NCBI GenBank assembly: GCA_017562135.1
Contig: QEYB01000466.1
Span: forward strand, 434,001 to 498,000
Direction: 5' to 3'
DNA length: 64,000 bases
DNA from: Dipylidium caninum
Lineage: Eukaryota > Platyhelminthes > Cestoda > Cyclophyllidea > Dipylidiidae
How positions within the stretch are numbered: position 1 is the stretch's first letter; the number at the start of each line of letters is the position of its first letter. Below are positions 1-13,800 of the stretch, piece by piece. A model generated the notes under the pieces. The model was not told the DNA's origin. It searched no databases and saw only the letters and a program-made list of their open reading frames with translations. The translations under genes and the position numbers were made by a program.

Positions 1-407
1 TAAGTTATCATAACAGTCGGAATTTTAGGGGGTAGTAAGGCCGGCCAACTAAATTCATAGGGTCTAAACGAGCAATTGAGGAAAATAAGAGAACTCAAAT
101 CAGGCTGATGACATTAGAGCATTGTTGAAGGTGATAGATTGTTACAATTATTCCGCAATCTGTGCCATTTGTTAGCTAGTGTAAATGTACTCAAAGTTCA
201 TACCGAATGGCATAGGCGAAGGTGAAAGGAGGACATGAGACCTCATTTTGACGCAATAAAATTTTATTTCATTCAAAAATCGTTATTCACGATCGTATTT
301 TTGTTTTATTAGGTTCCTTTTTTACTTAGAAAGTATCGGCGAGGGAGAGTAAAGGTAGAGGAGGAGGAGGAGTAGGAGTAATAGTGGCAGTGAAAATGAC
401 AAAATTG

Positions 408-759
408 TCACTTAAACATATTCTGAGAGTCCGACTGACCAGTGGCGTTGGAAGTGACAGAATAAGTCTCGCCACTGGCTGCCATCAGCTCCTTCACACG
501 TTGGGTAATGAATTGCCCTTTTTGTACGAAAGTGGAGGAGCTGTTTCCTGCACTGCCTAGGTGGAGAGAGAGAGAGAGAGAGAGAAGGAGAGGAAGAGGG
601 CGGAACACAAGGGGCGGGATTAGAGAAGACTTAGCACAAACACAAGGGCGATCGGCTTTGGCTGCTCCTGGAGGTAACATGGTCAGGCATGGCATTTAAA
701 ACTGTCCTTCTAGCACGCATTTCGACAATTTTAAGCGAGGTGGGAGACAAAAGTGAAGA

Positions 760-829
<70 letters not shown>

Positions 830-3800
830 TCAGTGTGTGTGTGTGTGTGTTCAGTGTGTGTATTCAGTGTGAGGGCGAAGAAATGGGGACAGCACACCGG
901 TAACTAATCGCATGTCCTATCGATGAGGAGACCTCCCTTAAATCGTTCAGTGGAGAATATTCGAAACACAGCCTGTACGCAAGGAGAATTCGGCGAATTC
1001 GTCTTTTTACAGCTTAGGGAGCATTGAGGTGAAGTGTTTAATATCACAGTTATCGAGATGTCGACAATTCGTATTTAGTTGCCTCATCAAAGAATACAGT
1101 TACAACAAATAACCGCTAGTAGAAGGAGAGACGGGAAAGATTTTGGGAGACGAGGGAGTATGTAGCAAAGAAATTACCACCAAATTGAATTCTCATATCG
1201 GCCGGCGGCATGGCTCGCGATTCGGGCTGTCCACTGAACTCACGGACACGTTGGCTGACAAAACTGTCAGGATTTTTGGCCATTACTAGATTTTGATAAG
1301 GTGGGTCCACGGTATCCCTCCAACCCACTGCACAAAAAGCGATAAAAAAAAGGTGAGAAAACTTTTAGATTCAATGATGTACTTGTTAAGTCAACACCGC
1401 TGCCATCCGGACAGCTTGTCCTCCTCCTCAAACTATACAAATCACATCTGTCTCGTCTTTTTTGGGGAAAGGTGCATACCCAAAGGCGGTTGATGAGGCA
1501 TGGGTTCCATGACACCCTTCGAGGGTTCCCGCTGGTGTGTTGTCAAGCCACTGAATTGTCTGTCGATAAATGTGTCCATGTTTTCGAATGGTTTGTCTGA
1601 TGTCTGCGTGAAAGCTAGGCAACGAAAGGCGGGAAGAAGTAACGAGCGGAGGCCGCTGGTGTCCTCACCACGCCAGGATGGCAAGAACCGGTCTTTGTGA
1701 AGGACCACGTTCATCGCCATCCATTAAAAGCTTAAAGCTTGAAGTAAGGTTTATTAAGTCTGCGGAAAAAAAGAAGCATCATACTTGTTCAAGTGCCCTA
1801 ACGCCTTTCTCCACCACAACTGCCTTGAGCACTCGCTCAAGATTAGGAGAGGCGTTCTATTTGTTAATATTCTCATCAAATGCGATGTCATGACTCGACT
1901 GCATACCTTGAGGCGGAGGGTCCGATGGAGTTCTTTCTTCAGATCCCATCGGGGTTGCTTGAGGTAGCTTTGGCGCCAGATTCTGAATATTGTCTAAAGT
2001 CAAAGGGCAAAATTTGGCAAGATCTCATTTGTTCTGATTTTTTCCGAAACACATAATAGTATGAGCGGTTACCTTGGTTCGACGTCGCGTACTTGCGGCG
2101 TGAAGGCTGAGAGTCCATGCCAAGGCTTTTGGACAATTCTTTCAACCTCTGTTGAATGAGATTTCCAATTTGGACGGAGACTTTGCTCGAGAGATCAAAG
2201 CGCGAATCAATTTCGTCTAAAATTGAGTATCATCAATGAGATAACAATGAGAATTGTGTTTTTCTTAATATCATAGGACCTTATAAAGCAATGGCGGCTT
2301 GCAAGGTAAAATGGATTTACAGTGGACAATGAGCAATAAGGTTTAAGTTTATGATTTCAAAATAAACCCAAATAAATCCAACTTCATTAAAAATCGACTT
2401 TAACCCACATTGCTATGGCAGTTCATATATTTTTCCAGAGAAGATGTGGCTCATCATACCGTTTTCTGTTTGTTCGGGCGATTTCCCGTTACGGTTTAAA
2501 TTGAAGCCGTCGACTCCTTTTGGTGATCTTGTCAATGGTGGTTGTTGAGGTTCCTTATCAATGCATTTTTGAAACTGTTGACTAGGTAGTGGGAAATTGT
2601 CCTTTGTATTGTTCGAAATTCTCGGCCCTCCGGCTAAATATTTGTTAGACGGTAAGCATAGTACCACACAAATATTGGTTTGCTCTTTTGGAAGTGCATC
2701 ATTTTTATTTTAGCCATGCATGAGATTGTACCAAACATCTTTTCAATCGGTCGTAGACACCTCCAAGAATAATTGTGGAACTCATAGTATCCATGAATCC
2801 TTAAAACGTACTATTTGGCGATGTCAACTCAGGCAAATGAACTAGGTGATAGTTGTAAGTGGCAACTCGATCACCACGATAAATATTTATTTCAATTAGG
2901 TAAATAGAATCAATGCGGGATTGAGCGTCAAACTCGTGTGTAGCCCATTCAAAATGAAACGACAGAACAGAGGCTACAGCCATACATATCCAAAACGTCC
3001 TATAAAGATGCCGAATATGGAATGAATTAATGTAATGGAGGTCATGAATCATGCCCTTCTTTTATATTTTAATAAACAAATTACTGTTTACTAATTATAT
3101 TCTAAAGTGTGCGTCCAAATCGAAATTGCTAATGGGTGATCTGCTTGCTTTCTCAAAACTCACGTACCGCAAATTAATCGCCTCCTCGAAGGTAAATTGA
3201 TCCAAAAATTGTTTAATTAATTAGAAGAACTAACCATGAATTCCGTACCCATGCTCTGGCAAACCATCTGATCGAGAATTCTGCAACACTTCATAAGCGT
3301 GGGATGAAAATGCCGATTCTCCTACATCATCTAAATTAAACAGTACGATTTAGAGGCTTGCAATTGTGATTTCACATTGGAACCGCTCTCTTTCATCACA
3401 TACTGCTAGTTCAATTTGTTGAAATCACAAATCCGGACATCTGTGTTCATGTCAATCCAGTCCAGTCCAAGCGGACGTTATCGTCGAAGGCGGCCATCAG
3501 ACAATATACGGGGATGGGGACACAATCGGTCGTATGTGTCGCCGACTCGGTATCGGGATACTCCAATCTTTTGTCATTAGGTATTAGACTAACGAACATT
3601 TCTCTATGATTACGAGATACTTAATTCTCTATCTTCCAACTTGATTTATTTCAGTACTGCAAAAATTCAGTAGTAAAAGTAGTAGAAATGCAAAATTCCT
3701 GGCTTCCGACTGGGCGGAGGTGTGGTCTATTTCATAACGCAAGTGTGAAAGCAGTCACTGAACACGAACTCATGAATTTCCGGGCGCTTTGAGTGAACTA

Positions 3801-6800
3801 AACAATCGTGACCATTTCGCAGAGCCGAATAATATTCTCTATGCAAATTACTCTCATTGTTAGGTGTACACTGAGAGTCAATTTAATATTAACACAAAAG
3901 ATTCAGCATTCGATTATGGAGGAAAGGAGGCTATCTTATACCGTGACTCTTCAAATGTTCTTTCATATAAATGCCAAATTCATTCGCGTTATCCTTCTAG
4001 ATTGAGTTTTAAAGTGATGCTGTGACTACTCACCGTCCTGTCTACCCGTAGTCCCATTCCGCAAGATTGTCGACTGGGACTCCTCCTCGGAGGGAGAGCG
4101 CATATGCGGTGGCGGTGTCCGAGGTTTTGGAATCTGCGGAGCCGGTGGCAGTTGCAGAAATTCAACTTGAAAAGTAAATGCGCCACATAAGTGGGCTGAC
4201 GGGTGTAGGTGAGGATTTGGGCGCTTTACACCGAATAACCTAACTCGTACGGCAGCAGTTACACCTAGTGCACAGCGAGCTGTGGTAAAGCGGAGATGTA
4301 AGAATGAAGCTATCACTTTCAAGTGCATATTAACGGAACGGAGAAATGAGAGACCATGCGGAGGTGGGGTATGGGATCATTCAGTAGTATCTGCTCGAAT
4401 TAGTTCGACTGAGTAACTACTAACAAGACCCTAACAATTTTCCTGCCTCATGAAGGTAGTCGCCTCCTACTCAGGGCGGCGTGGATGTTGGAGGTGGACG
4501 ATGATTTCCACTTGCAAAAGACTGATAGAATCTGAACTGGACTCTGCTATTTCAAGTTATTTTGTGTGATGCCATAAGAGCCCGTCGCTTCCGATGCCAA
4601 GGCTAAAATTTCTCATGCTACCCAGTAAGTCATATTTTTTTTATATTTCCACTCTCAGTTAGCATGAGTTGGGTTAAGGCGCGCCAAACTGAGGAATACG
4701 GCGAATGAGAATTTGCCATAGCAACTGGCCACAGAGGTCCAGGCGTGAAAGGGGTGTAGGCGAACAAAATAAACATCGGCGCATATGCGTGTTTGTTTAT
4801 GTGTGTTTGTGTGTGCATTTGAATTTGTGAGACGCGTTCAGGCAATAGCAACTGTAATGTCGATGGCAGTGGTGTCAGAGTGCCTAGGCAACAGATTTTT
4901 GCATTTCTGTTTCTCTGCCAGTCTGTTTTTCAGTCTGTCCTATCGTCGGGGTAGGTCTTGGTGGAAATCTCGTCTTCCGAAGTTACGCGTACGAAAATCG
5001 TCAGCAGATCGAAGTGTGTCTATGGTGGAGAGGTGGAAATGTTAAATCTCATAAGCCCTAATCCGTGACACGGGCAGAACAAACTACATTACTGAGCTTG
5101 AGCTATTGGCAGGACGGGGGGAGGGGCAGACGGACGGCGAGACGGAATGAATAACCAATGAGGGCAAAGCACAGAGCTCAAGGTCAAACCGTCAATATCC
5201 AATAGGAAATGCAGCTCAGTGGAAGTACGATTTCTTCGTCATCTTTCATCCACACGATGGTAAACAATGAAACCCTTTTTACCCGTCTACCACAACGGTC
5301 ATTTATTCATTGCTGCTTGTGCTTACCGGTTTGCTAATAGCCAACGTGTCAGGAAAAATGCTGGCTGACAGGGGGGCCGGAAAGTACAAAATCAGGCAAA
5401 ACCCCAAATCAACTCAATTTTTCTCAAGGTCGGCAGCATTATCACGGCGTTTCTTATCTCCACGTGACCCTTCTATCCTCCTGTGTTAAATCCTTTCGGT
5501 TAAACTACATTGTCGTGATAGGACTGTCACGGTTGTCGCAAATAAATATTCCTGACGAAATTGTGACGGTAACTGAATAAAAGCTGGAAAATTTTGTCAG
5601 AATTTTAACACGGCTTTAAGATGCAACAGGAATGCAAGGAGCTTGAGCCCCACAAATTGCATTTTGAGCGAATTACAGTGTGTGTATGGGTGTGTGTACA
5701 TAAACCCGTGTGGATTGATTCACTATACCTGTTTCGAGTGTGTCGTCTAGTCCATTTTCGCCAGTCGGTGTGTCTGTAGGCAAGGAGGATGACGGAAGGT
5801 CACTCATCTTACTTCTCCCCTGAATCCTCTTATTTGACGTGGAGGGGAAGACGCCAAACGATGTATCTGAAAGACGCACTTTTAGTTACACTCCCTCGAA
5901 GGGTGCGATGCAGGATTTGCATCAATTCTCTTTAGGGTATGACTTTTACTTGTTACTAGGGCGTCTAAATGTACCGAAATTAAAATTCAGACCTCCCTAA
6001 AAAGCTTAAACTCTTCTTCATTTCTCACTTAGGCGGCCTTGGAGACTTCGGTTTCGGGATGAAGTTAACCGCAGTGGGACGTGGAGAGTGTAGCGGGGAG
6101 ACTTTACCCAACTAAGTCAAATGTAAATTTGAATGATTGAATTAATATTTCCGTTAATTAAGCATTAAAAAGTGAGTATGCGTGTGAAATAAGCATCTAG
6201 CAAGATGATTATTTCCCAAGTTCTCCATGTAAATGCAATTACTGCGATCACGCACCCGGAGTGAAAGCTGTGAATCGTGAATTCTCGCCGCATTGAAAGT
6301 TGAAGCTCATATTCATGTCGGGATTCTTGGCGTTCCGTCGACGCGGTACCAACTGGTCGTCCTGATAACCTATTCTCGCTTGGGGTCCCATTCGTGTGCC
6401 CTCTCCGTTATCTTCAAACGTGTGTGTTTGTGGACGAAAGGCCGAATTTGTCGAAGAGAAGATGAATAAAAAGAAGAAAAAAAGGAAGACATGGTGAACT
6501 CTTTTACCAAATCAGAACTTTAACGGCTCCGCCGAGGGTCACTAACTATTAATCCCATAAAGCCACGAGAAATGCGTTTTTGGTGTTGGCAGAAGGAGGT
6601 GTCCTCTTGTAGTCTTCTTTTTTTACCATCTAACGCAGAATCGTCACAAAGCTAAACATACACAGAAACTCGACTCAAACCGAGTTCCGTCGACTGGCTT
6701 CACTCAAGGCTGCCTGCTCGCGCCAAAGCATTCCAAGTTGTGCATCTTTTTTTCTGGGAAATCTTTGTCAGAGAAGACATCAATTATCTCGCAATTTCTC

Positions 6801-9800
6801 TCTTTGCATGCGATAGACAGAGCGAGAGAGAAAGCGCGAATGCACAATGTTACTTACGCAAGACGCGAGTGAATGAACATGGGAAATGTGTGTAACCCTC
6901 CTCCGCATTAGCAAAGGGCCAAACAACCTCCTGGGGGATTAACTCACCGAAATGGGGTATACCCGCGGGTGTGGCGACCTCAAGCTTAACATCATTCCCG
7001 TTGGTTCTACGATTGTCATATGGACGCTCAGAGGAAGTCGGTAGAATGTCGAGCTCAATCTCGGGCTGCTGGCCTACCGGTCTCGGCAGCAAACTCGAGA
7101 TACTCGTGGAGATTGACTCTGGAAGTGAGAGACATGGCTGAAAAGCTGGACACTGTCGCCTTGACTTTATTTTTACCACATTTTTTGTCAGTGTTATTTA
7201 CCAACTTGTCTATTTTGATTCCTACAACTTGCTGAACTAGTCGAGAGTATAATAAACTTACCGGAGGAAGAAGAGCGGTTTATTTCCCGTCTGAAGCCAA
7301 TTGTAGAGTCTTTCGACGGATTCATTCGTTGAATGGGGACGTTTGGGTAGCCTGGTCTATCCGGCTTACTTGCGTAGATAATCCTCGAGGCACCGTCTAT
7401 CCGGGCGGTGTGCAAATCTTCGGGGAGGTGAGGTGAGATTAAAAAAGAGGATGTCCATTCAATGCAGAGGAATGGAGTTGGAAGTTGGAACGGTTGATGT
7501 GTGCACATACCTGAGTCAAATCGCCGGGTGGGTTGAAAAGCCGATTTTGAGCGTCGTGGAGATCGTGGACTTCTCGGTGTCAACTCCTGTCTCCGGTTTT
7601 CATACACAAGTTTCACGTCCTCGTGACCCCAACTGCCACCTAAGTTGACCATTCGTTAGACTACTGACGCCTCGTTCCCCTTCTCCCCTTCGGTTATAAC
7701 GAACTCAAACCCCATCCCGTCTTAACTAGCTTACAGTCTGTAACTACCGTGAACAAATTAATTCATCCAATGAGACTGTCAGCTCCACGCCGTCCTGTCC
7801 CACGTCCTTCCTGCACTGTCACTGATTTCCTTACCTTCCTTCTAAACATCACCTTCCTAGCCTATTCGTAAGCATACTTGCCGGTGGACGTCACGAAGGG
7901 GGAACATGGCAAACGCGTCCAAGTTCAGCAATGTTAACTTATGGACAATCAAGTGGAGACTCGCCGATGCAGTTAAAGAAGGCATCTCCTCTTTCTAGCT
8001 AAACGGAGGCTTTAGACAGACAAGGAGCTTGTTAGAGCGGTGAACTTACCGCTTTGGCGTGTCGGCATGTTGATGTGTTGGTGCTGCGGCACGATTTCGG
8101 GTTCACTCTTGTGAGTGTCAAACCGCCATGGCGAGATTCGTCGTGGACTCGAGCCTAGAATTAGTTGGCAAAAAGAACATACACCTTTCTTGCATCACAT
8201 TCCAACTTCTGACGCCGCAGACATAAACACGAGAGAACAGTGAAATGATTATGGGAAGAAGTGTGCGCTGAGTGCTCAGTCTCGTAGCGTGGCATGAATT
8301 TGGAGGGAAAAAAAGGGAGACTGTTTGATAGAGTTGTCAGAGGGCGGTCTGGGAAGTAGGTCGTGGCTGCTGTCGGTGGATGCGAGGGCGGCGAAATTGT
8401 CAATTATGGCAATGTCAGTTACCTCGCTGGCGGAGAGTCTGTTGAGGGCTGTGGTCGCACTGGTGTATGAGGGTGACCGGTATACTGGTGGGTAGCGTAG
8501 CCCGCGGATTGTGGTGATTTGCTGCAGAGAGTCGTATTTGAGTAAATGTAATTATTAGTAAATAAGTTGACCGCCCATTTAAATCACACTTAAACCAATT
8601 GGTTCCAAATAGGCGGGCTTTTAGTGGTGTGGAAAGATATTACTATGACTTAATGCTTAGAAAATATCTAATTATTCCCCCGAGAAAGACACTACGACAC
8701 AATGATAACCAGCTCGATTAGAGGCTCATCTTACTAGAGCAACTAAAATTGAATAAAAATGCCTGTCACATATGTGTGACGTTGGGGTCGCCATTTCCAT
8801 AGAAGAAGCCAAAAGAGAAACGTAAAGGTAAATAGAAGTTACATACAATACCGAGGTCTGGATTGCCTTGGTATCCTCGTGAAGCCAACATCATCGGTGA
8901 CAGAAATGCTACTGCTGCTGCTGCTGCTAGTGCCACTGGTGATTGAGCCGGAGTCCTGGTGCGTACCTTTTCGGTCTTGGGCCTCACAAGCTGGACATCG
9001 GACCACCTGAGGCTGAGTCTCACACCACCTTTCTACAAAGCCCAACAGGTAATCCGTACTGAAGAAAAAGGATTTTCACAGCGTAAGCAGACGTGTCTTG
9101 TTACAAACAGTTGCTGATACTTTTAAGTAGTATGTGGGTAGAGTAGGAGGTTTCCTCAGAAAGTCCTAGTTTCTCAATGATAATCATGAGTGTTTTTACC
9201 TACTTAAGACTGTTAAAACAATCATAACAGGTTTATCAAATGCGCTCGGATAGCAAGGGAAGAATGAAGGGAGGTTGAAAATGAGGCGTTGAGGGGGCTG
9301 GTGGGAGTAAAATTTCGCGGACGTACCAGGTGAGAGGAGACCAATACGCCGCATACGGCAACGACTGCACGTAACTGCTCCATTCCCCTCACTCAGACCA
9401 TTCAGAGAGAGGAATTTCGCCGGTATGTGGTACAAAGGCTGTTGCTGTGACTGTAACTTCTTTCGACAATAATCGCCTGGAAGAAAAACCGCCAAAAGAG
9501 TTAAGAGTCAGGGTTATGTAGCGTAGAGTGGAGGATAGTGAATAAGTACATCGCGCCATAAAATCATGGAGGAAGGGGTGTCTAGGCGCGCTGAATGTGG
9601 GTATATTTTGTACTTTCCTCCGATTGACACGCGTCAAGCAACGTGTATTCGTTGAAATTAGACGTTTGGCGTGGAGACGAGAAGTCGACACAACATGAGA
9701 CGCGCAAAACAACAGAAATGTGACATTAAACTGTAAAAGTAGCAGTATCGTCCACCCGGGATGAGCAGAACTTCCCACCCGGCCTAATGAACTTCGTCGG

Positions 9801-10897
9801 CGTCGACCTTGCATTGTTCCGGGGAGACAGATCACAGACCTCCTGGCTCATTCCCCATCTTCCCTCAACTGTCCTCCTAACAACTGCTTGAGATTAAAGA
9901 CTATCTGCCAGTTAAAAAGTTAATGTATCCATTTGAGAGGGATCGAGAGGCGCAAATCATGGGAAGGGTGATTTGACGGTTGTGATACCGGCTGATTGTC
10001 TGCCTTCAGATGCTACTGCTCCAATAACCGACAAAAAGTTGTTGAATCAGCGGCATAAGATTGGCAGTTGTGGGGAAATTAAATCCACATCCGATTCACA
10101 CTCCTGCCAAACCGACCGTGGAACCCAAACGTGAGGGTATTTGGAAAGAAGTAAAACGGGAGAGAAAGTCACGAAACTAACTGGTTTGCATGGTGAGACA
10201 CCTGGCAAGAGTGAGACAGGGGCGACTTGTCCACTGGAAGCACTCCCCTCCGTGGCGGGCGTGGACGCTGTTGCAACGGTAGCGCGGAGTGCGTATGCAC
10301 ATGCTTGCGCCCGACTAGACGGGAGATCTGTGAACCACCGCTGAGCTGCTGCGTAGCCTGTGGAGTCATTCCTGTCGCCATGGTGATGTTTTATTGCCTA
10401 TGAGTGATTGACTAATTCCCTCTTCCAATCACAACGTGATTATCAACTCCCGACGCCTCTCGGTTCAGGCGCGGTGCTCGTGAAACAAATAGCTGTTTAG
10501 AATAAGGGGAGAGGCTTTCCAACTACGTCCCCCAGTTCAACACTTTCAGTCTCGCCGAGACATTGAGGGGGTAGCTTCGTCAATGAGGTTTTCGAGCCTA
10601 CCGATAATTTGCTGTGAAGGCGGTTGAGGAGGACCAAATTAAATTGAAGGGGAGGACGCCAGAAGTGTCAGTTAGCCACTTATTCGCTGCAAGGAAGTTT
10701 AACCTGAACCACAGAAGCTACTGAGACAAAGAGGGAATTATTTTACCAAACAACAGTAAAATTGTTTGGGTGAATGGTTCTGCTTCGAGCAGTTGCCTCC
10801 ACTCCGCGACTTCTGAGATGAGGTGAGAGGAGGTGGAAGGGAAAATCGACTTACACGAAGGAGAATCTGTTGATTCCGTCGCACATGGTTGCGTCAT
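408..10897 (-). CDS. Unrecognised 15-exon gene for a Ser/Pro-rich, mostly disordered protein (about 693 aa)
   Basis: I assembled this model from exon frames and splice sites. Exons in coding order are 10855-10897, 10202-10357, 9327-9476, 8847-9032, 8423-8521, 8050-8154, 7511-7639, 7262-7417, 6948-7118, 5729-5866, 4034-4165, 2460-2633, 2073-2216, 1178-1327 and 408-556. They sum to 2082 nt with no stop before the last codon, and every join is phase 1. Residues about 103-132 hold two CxxC pairs (CSRC and CPAC) with the spacing of a small zinc ribbon. Residues 150-550 are low complexity, rich in Ser, Pro, Arg and Gln. The last three exons share a short motif of the form QR(V/L)(K/R)E(L/F), for example NLIQQRLKEL and FITQRVKEL. 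The start is uncertain, because the frame stays open upstream of the chosen ATG to about 11062. The acceptor of exon 4 is the weakest choice. I do not recognise the family and assign no function. Confidence 0.6.
562..584. repeat. GA/CT repeat forming the polypyrimidine tract of a terminal exon
   Basis: A run of GA dinucleotides on the plus strand reads as CT repeats on the minus strand. It lies directly upstream of the CACCTAG acceptor of the last exon of the leftmost gene, so the microsatellite doubles as the polypyrimidine tract of that 3' splice site. Confidence 0.7.
762..827. repeat. (TG)n microsatellite
   Basis: About 33 TG units, followed by two further short TG runs to about 870. It sits in the last intron of the leftmost gene. 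Open frames across it only encode Val-Cys or His-Thr alternation and are not genes. Confidence 0.95.
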
Positions 10898-13800
10898 AAT
10901 AAAGAATTCTCTGGCCAAGCCATTGCACAAAGACTTGCATCCCGAAAACCGGTTGTGCTTCACCTTGGAGGATTTCCCTCCCAGAATCTGGCGGGTTAAA
11001 AAGAACTGATAACATGCACTAGTTCGTCCGATTTTTCTCGCCTGAATGGTAGCCAGCGACATTACCCAGGTTTAGTGGGCTTCCACAAGGCGAAAAGTGG
11101 GATTTTTCACTGAAAGCGTCTCGACATGGAGAGTGATGCCGTGTCAACGAAACATAGACCAATTTGAGTGAACAAAACATTAGGATGTTGACATTAAAGG
11201 AAGTCAACAGACTGAATACAATTTCCATTATTTCGCTCTGAGGTGATTTTAAAACAATCGAAAGTTGTCTACTTAATAATACGTGGTGGGGAATGAAAAA
11301 TAAGGAGGGAATAAATTTGTTAATGTGTGAAAACACTTATCACTATTTCATGTCAAGCTTTAATGTACTTTATGACATTAAGCAGACTTGGAAGGAGCCA
11401 AGTAATCATTTCGCAGAGTATCTTTGCATTTTGTTTAAATTCTTCTGCAGGCGGATTTAAGGCAAGTGCTGGGAATGTAAGGAAATCACGGAAGGACTTT
11501 GGCTAACCTCGAATAAATCACTTTTGTCGTAATACAGTCAGGTTATTCATCATCCGCAGTTACACTCCCACAACAAGTGACGGTACCTCAACCTCCTGAC
11601 TCATCCATGTGTTAATAGTAAAGTTTTTTTCCAATTTGATAAGACGTATGATTAACACACAGCGAAGGAGTCAAGCCGAAGCGAGGCTAATGTTGAACAG
11701 CTTGGCAAATTCAGGCAAACTAAACGTGATAATAGAATTTTCGATGTAAGAGTGTCAGGAGAGCAGAGTGTTCCCAAACCGTTTAATTAGCCCCTGCCGT
11801 GGGTGGTTGCCACAAGAATGAGAGTAGTTAAGAGTAATTGAGTATTATTAACCAAAGGGAAACTTTTTGCGTCTTTTTTGCAGACGTTAAACGTCTCATG
11901 GGAGTCGCAGTGGCGGTGAATCAGTTAAAACGAAACCAAGTAGGCATTGCGTTGTCTCGAAAGAGATTAACCTGTCAAAGTCAGCTGGTTTTATTGCATA
12001 ATCCTAATTGTGTAACTTCGAAATTGACGTGCGGCTAGATTCTAAATCGTGGCGGCCTAGCTCCAGCAGTTTGGTTTAATAACGGTTGTATTTTAAGCCG
12101 AAAAAGTAAGATCTCACCGGAAGATCCATGAACATTATAACCCATTTTGCTGTCTGTAATCTTGTATACCACCTGCAGCATATTGAATGTCTTTCCTCAT
12201 CTTAGTGTCAGTTTTTTATATTGCGTGTAGCGAAAAAAAGAGACGCGCCTGCATTCCAAAGTGCAAGACAGAAAAAAACTTGGTAATCGAAAATTTCGTT
12301 TAGTGAATTAAAAAATGTAAGCTCCGAGTTACATGTTTACTGGTCTTGCTTTGAGTTGCCTATTTAGCCAAAATTTAGCATAGAACGCCGAATCAAAATA
12401 ATGATATGTTTTCGTGGAGAATAATCCTTTGCTGCTAATTTAAATGAAAGAAATTGTCGAATATTTGTCCATATATACGTAATTTCCTAAAGGATGACGT
12501 GCAAAAATTATGGAAAGACGTAAACCATTTGCTCTTGCCATTATCGAAATTTTTTAACGAGTTCGTAATCAGTTTGATTTTTACCCTTTACTTTCAAACC
12601 AAAAAAATATTGATTTCATTTGCCACCACAATTCAAGACAACCAACAATGGACAACTTACGCATGGGGCTTTTTGTTGGTGGGTGAAGCAGAACGGCAGG
12701 CTTGATTCAACCTTGACAAAAGTTGTTGCCACACCATTTTCTTCCGCCTTCACCTTGGTCGGTGACTAGACACAAAGTGTACCCCTTAATTATTTACTAT
12801 CCTACTAGGTTACTCCATTAAACTGTTATATTTCTTTCACGTGTGGTCAAATCGCAATAGGTTGAAGCGCATATCAATTTCATGTGCGCCTCAACCTGAC
12901 ACCCATTTGAAAAGACGTCTTTTTATCACGCCAGAGTTTAACGAAAGCTCGTGATCCTCGTATTATCTATGAGGTAACAATGATTCACTGATTGACGCTA
13001 TCTGATCACTGATTCATCGCATTATCTATGAAAAAAAAGTGAATCAAATGGTTGATATGTCTGAATTCTTTGATTACCAGGCTTAAGTCTTCCAAATTTC
13101 CCAAATTTGTCCTTTAGGACGAACCTACTGTTGCTTTAACGGTAGTAAATAGTGGGGAAGAATATTTTAAAATGGTCATTGTGGCATGATAATCGAGCTC
13201 CTATGAACACCGAATTGCACAGAAAGGAATTTATTTTATATCCGGGAAATCTATCCTCACATGATCGCGGAGAAGTAACGTCTGGAAGGGAAATGTCAAG
13301 CAATTGTCAGCCAAATGTGAAGCATAAGTAAGAAGATTAATAGCCGAATTGACACGATAAAACATGTTAACTAAGACGGAAAGTGTACAGTTGATAGTAT
13401 CAACGTTGAAAGAATCGGTTCTGGCCTTTATAAATACATTCAATAACCAAATGGGTAACCAAATTTTGAATACATGAGTGCTATGCGATCGCCCATATCA
13501 ATTACAATTAACGTAGCCCAACTCTAGTGGCACTTGAGCCTTTTGAAGAACTAATCTAATTTTCATATGCGTCTTAATGAAATCTAATCAAAAAATGCTT
13601 TCGCATTGCGAAATATACTCCTAAATTTCATAGTCTCTATTCACTGAAATTCTCGTATCGATATCCACGAAAAATCGAACAAATAAAGCCGATTTGATGC
13701 TAATCACTCCATTCATTAAATTTTTTACACCTTCAAACATGGGTTAGGTAATCGTCGAAACAATATTTGGTAAATCTCAAATTACTTACGAATCATTATG

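Noticed and set aside
631..907. Open frames of Val-Cys or His-Thr repeats on both strands
   Set aside because: Pure products of the (TG)n microsatellite.
9036..9056. Alternative acceptor (CTTCAG before 9056) making a RING/TRIM-like reading
   Set aside because: It resembles the end of a TRIM RING finger but breaks the splice phase with exon 9327-9476, and I found no first half of a RING.
9389..9835. 148-codon open frame, minus, overlapping the leftmost gene
   Set aside because: It reads a different frame from the phase-1 exon chain and runs through the intron upstream of 9476.
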